From Butyrivibrio sp. (GTDB lineage Bacteria > Bacillota > Clostridia > Lachnospirales > Lachnospiraceae), in NCBI GenBank assembly GCA_017470505.1, contig JAFUYO010000015.1, positions 1 through 64,000 on the forward strand: a stretch of DNA of 64,000 bases, read 5' to 3'. Position 1 is the stretch's first letter, and every line of letters starts with the position of its first letter. The notes under the pieces are model-generated. The model saw nothing but the letters and a program-made list of their open reading frames with translations. It ran no database searches and was not told where the DNA came from. This document shows, in pieces, positions 1 to 6,200 of the stretch. The translations under genes and the position numbers were made by a program.

Positions 1-30
1 CATATCGGATGGTAGAGATGATTGCAAGAA

Positions 31-58
31 AAAAACGTGCCGTATAATACAGCACGTT
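31..58 (-). terminator. Rho-independent terminator, minus strand
   Basis: A 7-bp stem (34-40 paired with 52-58) is followed on the minus strand by a run of T's (complement of the A's at 28-35). It would end a minus-strand transcript entering from the right. No minus-strand gene is visible next to it, so its client is unknown. Confidence 0.5.
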
Positions 59-113
59 AAGATATACATAGAACAGGATTTCAGATTTTAATTTGCTGGA
101 AAAGTGCGGTCGG

Positions 114-311
114 ATGGAAACTCAATTCGCCGCGGGACATCCAGGACACTATGAAACATGTGATGCTTGTGGTGGTTCAGGTGGAACAGATGAGGCTACA
201 TGTGGTTCCTGTGGTGGATCGGGTGAAGTAGAAGTAGAAAACACCGAAAGGTGTTATTTTTTTTGCTTAATTTTAGGAGCGTGCCATTGTGCCAAAATTA
301 TCAGCATGTAA
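114..311 (+). CDS. Small protein with DnaJ-type Cys-rich zinc-finger repeats
   Basis: This 65-aa ORF contains two copies of the CxxCGGSG pattern (CDACGGSG and CGSCGGSG), the zinc-binding repeat of the DnaJ central domain and of small DnaJ-like zinc-ribbon proteins. Nothing else of DnaJ is present: there is no J domain and no C-terminal substrate domain. A TTG start at 93 in the same frame is possible, and neither start has a good ribosome binding site. A strong terminator hairpin (240-264) lies inside the reading frame, 45 nt before the stop, so the C-terminal residues may rarely be made. It could be a genuine small protein of the mobile element or the 3' remnant of a larger gene. The zinc-finger motif is clear; function is unknown. 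Confidence 0.4.
   Translation: METQFAAGHPGHYETCDACGGSGGTDEATCGSCGGSGEVEVENTERCYFFCLILGACHCAKIISM
240..264 (+). terminator. Strong Rho-independent terminator inside an ORF
   Basis: The stem AACACC/GGTGTT (240-245 with 250-255) has a GAAA tetraloop and is followed by A and eight T's. It is a textbook intrinsic terminator, but it lies upstream of the in-frame stop codon (309-311) of the zinc-finger ORF. Confidence 0.75.
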
Positions 312-983
312 CTGGCAAGTAGTGTCCCATTTATTTATTGATTTGGAGATAGTTTGTTTTTGAAAGTACACTGCCAAGTGATAAGAAGGCAGCATAAATA
401 CTGAATTTGTCGTAAACACCATTTTTGTAATCATGTTAAATGCACTATTCATGAGGGCTCTACAGTTTGGTATTAATGAATATATAAAAGAATAATGGAT
501 AGCATAATTTTTTTTAATATTACATTATAAGTCTTGAAATATAGATAAAATCTGGGTTTAAGGAGATTTGGAGAGGTGGGTGAAGATGTTCAGAATGGGG
601 TGAAAAATTAAAATTTGGGGGATTTTCAAAGTTTGGATTTAAGGATGGGAGGATTGTTTGAAATAGGGATTAAAATGGAATTTGGTGGGAAATTTTTTGT
701 TTTGAGAGTATATGAGCTACATTGTCAAGAACTCGCGAATGCAGATAAATACTGACTTTACGAGGAAATGAGTGTTACTTTAGACTCAGATGTGTTACAG
801 CAACATGATTTGATATCAAGTTGTCGTTTGTTGTAATTACATGACCGGCAAACTCCATAAAATACAGTGTTTAAGTCCGTACATTTCCTCCACAGACGCA
901 TCATGATAGCAGCGTTAGGATGTATTTGTAAGATAAATAAAGGCATTGAAGATGATGCCGTAAATACATGGAGGATAAGAATT
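312..983. other. Gene-poor mobile-element DNA with diverged repeats
   Basis: No convincing gene is visible on either strand. The plus strand is very rich in G and A and poor in C, most clearly at 540-700. Two related modules occur: positions 363-410 and 712-760 each carry a CACTGCCAAG/CATTGTCAAG motif followed by ATAAATACTGA. A third copy of the first motif (AAGTGCACTGTCAAGTTA) lies at 3763-3780 just before the integrase. These may be decayed genes or element-specific binding sites. Confidence 0.4.
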
Positions 984-1628
984 ATGTGTACAAAAATCGT
1001 GATTAACAAACTTTATTTAGGAAACAGAGAACTTGGTTATGAGCTGTTTAGTGACGGCGAGATCATTGAAATGACAGAGAAACAGATCGTTTCTGAGATT
1101 AAGAGCGGCAAGGACATAAGAGGACTTGTCATTGGTGAGAGCGGAAAGCTTGAACTTGATGCTGCAGGCTTTGGTATGAGAAATCTTATGGAGAAGAGAC
1201 ATATAGGTAACTACAAGCCTATGATTGAAGATGGCTGCATGGTTAACATGTTTGTAACTGTCATAGGTAGCAAAGAAACTGAGAATGGAGTTGTTTATGA
1301 GGGTATAACAAACAGGTTTAAGAGAATGGAGATTGATGAAGCTCTTTTGGTTACTTATTACAACATGGGAATCATTAATGGTGGTGTTATCTTGAAAGAA
1401 GATGGTACGCTTGAAGTGCCAAAGTGCCAGAAAGAAACAATTACAGAGCAGGTGCAGGATGTTGAGGCAACAGAAGAAGTTGAAACATCTGTTGATGCTG
1501 AGATTACAACAGAGCCTGAAACTGAAGAAAGTATAGAAGTTGAGAATACATCAGAAGAAAAGACAGAGCCTGTTGAAGAGGAACCCAAGAAGAAATCAAC
1601 CAAGGGCAGCAAGAACAGAAGAAAGTAA
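984..1628 (+). CDS. Hypothetical protein with acidic, Lys-ended tail
   Basis: This 214-aa protein has no family I recognise. The start at 984 is preferred over an upstream in-frame ATG at 867 because GGAGG lies 9 nt before it. Residues 1 to about 150 look like a compact alpha/beta domain. From about residue 150 the protein becomes a Glu/Thr/Val-rich acidic linker and ends in a strongly basic KKKSTKGSKNRRK-type tail, a layout common in phage and ICE proteins that bind nucleic acid or a partner through the tail. A terminator follows 20 nt after the stop, so it is probably transcribed alone. It lies within the element ended by the integrase at 3.8-5.1 kb and is probably cargo or an element-maintenance gene. 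Confidence 0.65.
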   Translation: MCTKIVINKLYLGNRELGYELFSDGEIIEMTEKQIVSEIKSGKDIRGLVIGESGKLELDAAGFGMRNLMEKRHIGNYKPMIEDGCMVNMFVTVIGSKETENGVVYEGITNRFKRMEIDEALLVTYYNMGIINGGVILKEDGTLEVPKCQKETITEQVQDVEATEEVETSVDAEITTEPETEESIEVENTSEEKTEPVEEEPKKKSTKGSKNRRK

Positions 1629-1649
1629 CTACATTATAATAGTTTGTAT

Positions 1650-1679
1650 AGGCTGGAGTGAAAAGCTCCAGCCTTTATT
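1650..1679 (+). terminator. Rho-independent terminator after the 214-aa gene
   Basis: A 9-bp perfect stem (AGGCTGGAG at 1650-1658, CTCCAGCCT at 1666-1674) is followed by TTATT. It closes the transcript of the gene ending at 1628 and lies directly before the ribosome binding site of the next small gene. Confidence 0.75.
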
Positions 1680-1692
1680 GGAGGGATGAATA

Positions 1693-1890
1693 ATGAATTC
1701 GGTAGAGATGACAGTTGTAGTTGGAATGGCGTCGTTGGCGTTATTGGCATGGATCATAACCAAGGCAATTGAAGTTTATGTGATAGTGTTTATTGTAGAC
1801 ATGAGAGCAAAGATACGTGAGGCAGAAAAAGGTAAGGCTACAGGGAAAAGCTGTAATGACCTAAAGTTGGAAGTGCACACGCAAGAATGA
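1693..1890 (+). CDS. Small single-pass membrane protein
   Basis: This 65-aa protein starts at an ATG 7 nt after GGAGGG. Residues 8-37 form a long hydrophobic segment that could span the membrane once or form a helical hairpin. They are followed by a basic, hydrophilic C-terminus (RAKIREAEKGKATGK), which predicts the C-terminus inside. There is no recognised family. Its own terminator follows at 1911. Small membrane proteins of this kind are common in conjugative elements and phages; no specific role can be assigned. Confidence 0.5.
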   Translation: MNSVEMTVVVGMASLALLAWIITKAIEVYVIVFIVDMRAKIREAEKGKATGKSCNDLKLEVHTQE

Positions 1891-1910
1891 GATAAGAATA
1901 ATTTAGCAGG

Positions 1911-1942
1911 CCCATTGTACAAAAGTGCAATGGGTTTGTGTT
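1911..1942 (+). terminator. Rho-independent terminator
   Basis: A 10-bp stem with one G:U pair (1911-1920 with 1925-1934) and an AAAA loop is followed by TTTGTGTTTT. It closes the transcript of the 65-aa membrane protein gene. Confidence 0.65.
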
Positions 1943-2149
1943 TTATATACAGTATTAGGAAAAGTGATGGAAATGAAATTGATATATTGATTGATATGTT
2001 TTCACAAAGTATACCTATGAAAAATTAAGAAATGCTGAAGAATAGTTTATAGATTACTTTGTTTGCTACATGTAGAGAAGAAAAAATAAAAAGTTTTTAT
2101 TTTTTGGTTGTGTAAAAATGATTTGGCAAAGATAAGGAGGGCGTGATGA

Positions 2150-2353
2150 ATGTTGGAATGGGAACATAGAATCACACTTGATACAGGTGCTGATAGTTGG
2201 GCACTTGTGGATATCAAAACAGGTAGGAATTTAGTCGGTTTAAAAGTGAGTAATAGAGCCACAGCGAAGGAGAATAAGAAACTTAGAGACAAGATAAAGA
2301 GAGATTACGAGCAGTACTATATCATGATGATGTTTGAACATGCAGGATTTTAA
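2150..2353 (+). CDS. Hypothetical 67-aa protein of the mobile element
   Basis: A strong AAGGAGG (2134-2140) sits 9 nt before the ATG, so translation is likely. The protein starts with a beta-strand-rich stretch (residues 1-30) and ends with a basic helix (about residues 35-60, many Lys, Arg and Glu). I recognise no family. It is followed 14 nt later by another 67-aa gene with its own AAGGAGG, and the two form a small operon. Short basic proteins encoded in pairs like this are typical of integrative elements, but the sequence does not reveal a function. Confidence 0.5.
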   Translation: MLEWEHRITLDTGADSWALVDIKTGRNLVGLKVSNRATAKENKKLRDKIKRDYEQYYIMMMFEHAGF

Positions 2354-2367
2354 GGAGGAATACAGGA

Positions 2368-2571
2368 ATGACCGGATATCGGCTTGAATTCAAGATACTG
2401 AATGAAAACGAGATAGATTTGTACGTGCTTTTAAAGAATGGACATACAGATCACGTCGGGATCATAAGATGCCCAAAAGACGGGCAATTGCAGGATAATC
2501 TGATCCTGGCAAATGAGATAAAGCATGCCTTTAACAAGCGTATGCGTAAGAGCTTGTGGGGGCAGATATAA
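2368..2571 (+). CDS. Hypothetical 67-aa protein of the mobile element
   Basis: This is the second gene of a pair. AAGGAGG lies 9 nt before the ATG, and the previous stop is 14 nt upstream. The N-terminal half has alternating hydrophobic residues suggesting a small beta-sheet. The C-terminal part is a basic helix (residues 50-64). Length and layout resemble the 67-aa protein encoded just upstream, so the two may be distant paralogues, although identity is too low to assert this by eye. No recognised domain. Confidence 0.5.
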   Translation: MTGYRLEFKILNENEIDLYVLLKNGHTDHVGIIRCPKDGQLQDNLILANEIKHAFNKRMRKSLWGQI

Positions 2572-2763
2572 TAACAGCTTAATGACAGCCATAATCATAA
2601 ATCCTCCAGCAGTGGGCGTAAGAGTAGTTTGCATAACTTACGCCCTTGACTAAAAGAACACGGGACAATGGTGGAATGATTTTCGGGATTGAAGTATACA
2701 TTAAGAGTATGCCGTCCGGTATTGGCTTTAAACCAAATCAGTGTTTAGAAAATGGTGGGAAAC

Positions 2764-2889
2764 ATGGGATTTGAGATGGCTTTAATATATCAAGTGGGTA
2801 TAAGAAACAAACAAGTTAGAAAAAATGAGTATCGTACAGAAATCATAGATTATGATGTAATTATAATTGCGAAGTTTAAGGAATTATAA
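2764..2889 (+). CDS. Possible 41-aa peptide
   Basis: This short ATG-started ORF has a weak GGTGGG 5 nt upstream. It overlaps the next weak ORF (2867) by 23 nt in another frame. The peptide has a hydrophobic C-terminal end with several consecutive Ile/Val. It could be a real small protein or the remnant of a gene that continued into the next frame. Confidence 0.25.
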   Translation: MGFEMALIYQVGIRNKQVRKNEYRTEIIDYDVIIIAKFKEL

Positions 2890-3103
2890 TAGAGCACGAA
2901 GTAATCAAGTTAGTAAAATCACAGTACATATGAGCAGAAATAGGGATGGATGGTGGGTTTATATAAATATAGTGAAAGAAAATGGATATACCAGCAGAGT
3001 ACAAGTTGGAAAGAGTAATGATCAGGTTGGTAAAAACATTTATCATGGTAAGGACAGAGAATATGAGAGTTTAGTTGAGGCATGGTTTGGAAATGACAAT
3101 TGA
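2867..3103 (+). CDS. Weak ORF, possibly a gene remnant
   Basis: This 78-aa frame has only a TTG at 2867 or an internal ATG at 2930 as start, and neither has a ribosome binding site. The sequence (RNRDGWWVYINIVKENGY and following) is protein-like, with a beta-rich pattern and a Trp-containing C-terminus. That suggests a once-functional gene whose 5' end has been lost or frameshifted, perhaps continuous with the 41-aa frame just upstream. No family recognised. Confidence 0.3.
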   Translation: MRSLRNYNRARSNQVSKITVHMSRNRDGWWVYINIVKENGYTSRVQVGKSNDQVGKNIYHGKDREYESLVEAWFGNDN

Positions 3104-3842
3104 AGAAATTACGGAATTTTGAATATGAAAGTTAACTGAAATAAATGAATGTAACATAATTACCCTAGGGGTGTGATGTATTTTTGCTGAAAATGTGGTT
3201 TTGAAAATTTGATTTGTATAAGGAAAATGATTTTGAAAAAATCTGCAAAGAAGAAAAATAGGAAATTGTGCGGTGGCATTTTTGCTACAGGTTAGAAAAA
3301 GAAGATTGCAAGAGTGATGCGGATTGATCAAAAGAATTGTTTGTGATGATACACATAAACTTGAGAGATACATGGAAAAGTAGTTAAGGATGTCAGGTGC
3401 CAATATGCCAAAGTTTGAATGAGGGATATGGGTATTACTATTATTGATTACAGTAATTGGTTGCATGATTGTAAATAATATAAGAGCTGGGAAATAAAAG
3501 ATTATGAGCTTCAAAGGGAAATTGCAGTGTTTAAAGAATAAATGACTATCGTGGTTATTGTATTTACAGCAGAATAAGTCAAATACAGTAAATCAAAAAT
3601 AAAAAGGTATTTATAGAGTTGTTGAAGATAGAAGAAAAGAAATACAGACATTTCAAAAAAGTAGATACACAGTATCAAAGAAATTTAGATTACTCAGGGC
3701 GATTTCAGAAGAGGTTGAGTTGAGATTTGATTTTTGGTTTGTGGTTTGGAGTTGGAAATAGGAAGTGCACTGTCAAGTTAGAACCAATATGTCTTGACGA
3801 ATCAGCATTTGGCGTTACCCTGGCTCAAAGGAGGACTTGGTT
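3104..3842. other. Gene-poor mobile-element DNA before the integrase
   Basis: No credible gene is present for about 740 bp. A 147-codon open frame on the minus strand (3071-3514) lacks a ribosome binding site and has the low-complexity composition expected of noncoding DNA here. The plus strand is strongly purine-rich and C-poor up to about 3760. An 18-bp motif shared with position 363 lies at 3763-3780. A TTGACG at 3794 has no matching -10 element. This looks like decayed coding DNA plus the integrase regulatory region. Confidence 0.4.
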
Positions 3843-5120
3843 ATGTTTGAAGACTTAGAATTGAAAAATATTAAGGTATCAGGAAATGGCTCGACATACC
3901 CTGTAAAAAATCAGAAAACTGGTGAGATGGACAGATTTGGTTTGGCATTTTATTATCAAGTTAATAGTGGCAAGAAGCTCCGTAAAGTTATTACGGGCGA
4001 TTCAAAAGAACTTGTGGATTTAAAAGCAAGAAGATTTTTAAAAGAAACTGATCAAGAGGCTGAGCAAAACAAAAATACGATAGTATTGCATAAGAATGGA
4101 ATAAAGACTTTTGCAGAAGTTGCAGATGAATGGATGGAAGATTATGTAGCTACACATCATCCAAAAGGAAGAAATGTCAGTTATAGCGTAAAAAGTAATA
4201 GAGAACAAGCCATAGCTCGATTGAACAGAGCAATAGGGCAGGTAGCTGTGCATGTTATAGATAATGATTTAGCAATAAAGTTGTTCACGGATGAACTTAT
4301 TTATAATGAAGAAAAGGGAAAATATTATAGTTATAGCTATGTCGATAAGTTGGAACAAACCTTTAGATGTATCATGAATTTTGCTTTAGACAAGCAATAT
4401 ACTATAACTCGAATAAAAAAAGTCCAGTTACCGAATATGCTTATTAGACCTAAGCCAGACCAAAGGTTTATGGATAGAGAGAAAATCAGGATACTTCAAG
4501 AAGCTGTCAAAGATAATCCAATGTATTCCTTGATTGTTGAAATACTCATAAATACAGGGCTTAGGCAGGAAGAACTGTTTGCATTAGGGACGGACTCTTT
4601 TTGCGTAACCAAGGATTTTGATGGAGCAGAGATAACTGAAATCATAATAAACAGAACTTGCGTAGAAGTAGATAAAAATACCTTTTCAATAGTCCCATAT
4701 ACAAAAACCTTAAATTCGCTACGAAACGTTGTTATTCCGTCAGAGCTGAAAGATAAGATACTTGATTATCATAGGAAGTGCCTTGATGATCCGATAGAAC
4801 TAATTAATAGAAGAGTGAACAAAACAGAAAAATATATTTTTGTTAATAGTCAAGGCTGCTCTATCAATATTCACAATTTTGCTCCGAATATAAAGAAATA
4901 TGTTATGAGACACTGCCCTGAGGGGAGTTTTGAGGCGTTTGGTCTACATCAGTTAAGACATTCTTTTTGTAGTTTGATGGCGGAAAGAATACCAGCAGAG
5001 CAACTTGCCAAGCTTGTAGGAGATGATTACAATACGATTTATAAAAACTATTATTCCCTCAGTAGCAAAGCAAAAACATCAATCGTAAATAGCATAAGAG
5101 AGATTTATAATACATTGTAG
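3843..5120 (+). CDS. int: Tyrosine recombinase (integrase) of an integrated element
   Basis: This 425-aa phage/ICE integrase catalyses site-specific recombination between element and chromosome. The N-terminal part (about 1-110) fits an arm-binding/AP2-like region, and residues about 90-200 a SAM-like core-binding domain. The C-terminal catalytic domain has Arg241 in NTGLRQEEL, the H-x-x-R box HQLRHS (His369, Arg372), and the nucleophile region YKNYYS (probably Tyr403). The start is the ATG 8 nt after AAAGGAGG; a TTG at 3837 is also in frame. Immediately downstream lie short direct repeats and a tRNA-Thr 3' end, the normal place for an integrase at the att junction. All catalytic boxes look intact, so the element may still be mobile. 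Confidence 0.93.
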   Translation: MFEDLELKNIKVSGNGSTYPVKNQKTGEMDRFGLAFYYQVNSGKKLRKVITGDSKELVDLKARRFLKETDQEAEQNKNTIVLHKNGIKTFAEVADEWMEDYVATHHPKGRNVSYSVKSNREQAIARLNRAIGQVAVHVIDNDLAIKLFTDELIYNEEKGKYYSYSYVDKLEQTFRCIMNFALDKQYTITRIKKVQLPNMLIRPKPDQRFMDREKIRILQEAVKDNPMYSLIVEILINTGLRQEELFALGTDSFCVTKDFDGAEITEIIINRTCVEVDKNTFSIVPYTKTLNSLRNVVIPSELKDKILDYHRKCLDDPIELINRRVNKTEKYIFVNSQGCSINIHNFAPNIKKYVMRHCPEGSFEAFGLHQLRHSFCSLMAERIPAEQLAKLVGDDYNTIYKNYYSLSSKAKTSIVNSIREIYNTL

Positions 5121-5133
5121 AGTTATAGAAAAA

Positions 5134-5198
5134 GTTCGCTTTTTAAGGCTTTTTGTTCGCTTAATGGAATCGCTTTTCGCTATATAGTTTCGCTTTTT
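5134..5198 (+). repeat. TTCGCTTTT-type direct repeats, candidate integrase arm sites
   Basis: Four related copies lie between the integrase stop and the tRNA fragment: GTTCGCTTTTT (5134-5144), GTTCGCTTA (5155-5163), ATCGCTTTT (5169-5177) and TTTCGCTTTTT (5188-5198). Spacing is 14 to 21 bp. Short direct repeats between int and the crossover site are the usual layout of arm-type binding sites for tyrosine integrases; the binding role is inferred. Confidence 0.55.
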
Positions 5199-5280
5199 GA
5201 AAACAAAGATTATCGATGCTGTAGAGAAAAATAATTGATACATTGAAAAATGTGATTGTACGTGTATTTTGTTCAGTCAA

Positions 5281-5325
5281 ATTCGTAATCAGTAGGTCGA
5301 GGGTTCAAGTCCCTTTTCCAGCTCT
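5281..5325 (+). tRNA. 3' fragment of tRNA-Thr(CGT): attachment-site junction
   Basis: The sequence contains the 3' half of a tRNA: anticodon loop (TTCGTAA, anticodon CGT), 3' anticodon strand (TCAG), variable loop, a T-arm built on GGGTTCAAGTCCC, and the 3' acceptor strand. The 5' half (acceptor 5' strand, D-arm, 5' anticodon strand) is absent; the bases before 5280 do not pair with it. Integrases that target tRNA genes leave this arrangement: one junction keeps the complete tRNA and the other carries only the duplicated 3' end. The intact gene should be at the other end of the element, left of the window. Confidence 0.75.
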
Positions 5326-5332
5326 TGTCTAA

Positions 5333-5368
5333 AGTCATTTCGCATATTAGTCGAAATGGCTTTTTTAT
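5333..5368 (+). terminator. Rho-independent terminator
   Basis: A 10-bp stem with one G:U (5333-5342 with 5352-5361) is followed by TTTTTTATTTT. It probably served the original tRNA-Thr transcript and now marks the chromosomal side of the att junction. Confidence 0.75.
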
Positions 5369-5425
5369 TTTAGTATTCACTATCATTTGCTCTGCCCGGC
5401 TCACGCCAAATTGCAATTTATTAGG

Positions 5426-5454
5426 TTTTTTCAAACATGAAACTGTGATATAAT
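5426..5454 (+). promoter_or_regulatory. Candidate sigma-A promoter for apt
   Basis: A perfect -10 TATAAT at 5449-5454 is preceded by TGA, giving an extended -10 (TGN). The -35 region is T-rich and poor, which an extended -10 can compensate. Transcription would start near 5461 and run through the palindromic repeat (5473-5632) before reaching apt at 5669. Confidence 0.5.
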
Positions 5455-5472
5455 ATTATGTCGTAATATTTT

Positions 5473-5632
5473 TTAGGAACTGTAGCAGAATTAACTGAAC
5501 ATTTTACGCAGAATGATTTTTCAAAGGCAAGGAAGAAAACGCAGACAATGCGGGCATTGTCGAGGATTTCTGACGCAGCATTTGGGAAATCAGGCAAGTA
5601 AAATGTTCAAGTTATTTCGCTACAGTTCCTTA
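5473..5632. repeat. Palindromic repeat element, copy A (MITE-like)
   Basis: An element of about 160 bp has imperfect terminal inverted repeats of about 33 bp. It begins TTAGGAACTGTAGC, and the same sequence is read on the minus strand at the right end; both arms run into GAACATTTTAC. A central hairpin GACAATGC-GGG-CATTGTC lies inside. The right half (5571-5632) is almost identical to 60559-60620, and the same architecture recurs at 38856-39019. It encodes no transposase and sits in the leader of apt, so it would fold in the transcript. Confidence 0.7.
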
Positions 5633-5668
5633 GCACTAATTACAAGAGAAGGTGCAGAGAGGGTAAAT

Positions 5669-6193
5669 ATGAAAGAACTTAAGGATTATGTACGGACAAT
5701 TCCGGATTTCCCGGAGAAAGGAATCATGTTCAGAGACATTACTTCTGTGCTTCAGGATGCAGACGGATTCAAGCTTGCAATCGATGAAATGCAGAACCTT
5801 GTCAAGGACCTCGACTTTGATCTGGTTTTAGGAGCTGAGTCAAGAGGATTTATTTTCAGCGCACCTATTGCATATAACAGGGGGAAAGCTTTGGTTCCCG
5901 TTCGCAAGAAGGGCAAGCTTCCATGTGAAACTGTAGAAGTTTCCTATGATCTTGAGTACGGCACAGCCACACTCGAGCTTCACAAGGATTCAATAAAGCC
6001 CGGCCAGAAGGTTCTCCTCGTCGACGACCTCATGGCTACAGGCGGAACCATTGAGGCAATGGCAAAGCTTGTTGAGATGCTCGGCGGAGAAGTTGCAGGC
6101 ATCCTTGTTCTCATGGAACTCAAGGGCTTAAAGGGCAGAGAGAGACTTAGCAGGTACAGACTTGACGCTGCACTTAGCTACGAAGGGAAATGA
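5669..6193 (+). CDS. apt: Adenine phosphoribosyltransferase
   Basis: This 174-aa enzyme salvages adenine by converting adenine and PRPP to AMP in the cytoplasm. The PRPP-binding loop VLLVDDLMATGGT lies at residues 115-127, and the N-terminal IPDFPEKGIMFRDIT segment is diagnostic of Apt. Length matches the family (about 170 aa). The frame stays open back to 5513, but that extension lies in the palindromic repeat and is not conserved Apt sequence; the ATG at 5669 with AGAGGG upstream is the natural start. The rel gene starts 7 nt after the stop. In many Firmicutes apt is coupled to rel, linking purine salvage to (p)ppGpp metabolism. Confidence 0.96.
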   Translation: MKELKDYVRTIPDFPEKGIMFRDITSVLQDADGFKLAIDEMQNLVKDLDFDLVLGAESRGFIFSAPIAYNRGKALVPVRKKGKLPCETVEVSYDLEYGTATLELHKDSIKPGQKVLLVDDLMATGGTIEAMAKLVEMLGGEVAGILVLMELKGLKGRERLSRYRLDAALSYEGK

Positions 6194-6200
6194 TCATTTA

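Noticed and set aside
758..1009. 83-codon minus-strand frame upstream of the 214-aa gene
   Set aside because: It overlaps the real ribosome binding site and start of the plus-strand gene, has no start signal and no protein-like pattern.
3071..3514. 147-codon minus-strand open frame in the mobile element
   Set aside because: No ribosome binding site and low-complexity composition. The frame is open because the plus strand is poor in C, so few stop codons arise on the opposite strand.
5513..5668. 52-residue N-terminal extension of Apt
   Set aside because: The extension is read from the palindromic repeat and is not part of any Apt protein. The ATG at 5669 gives a normal-length enzyme.
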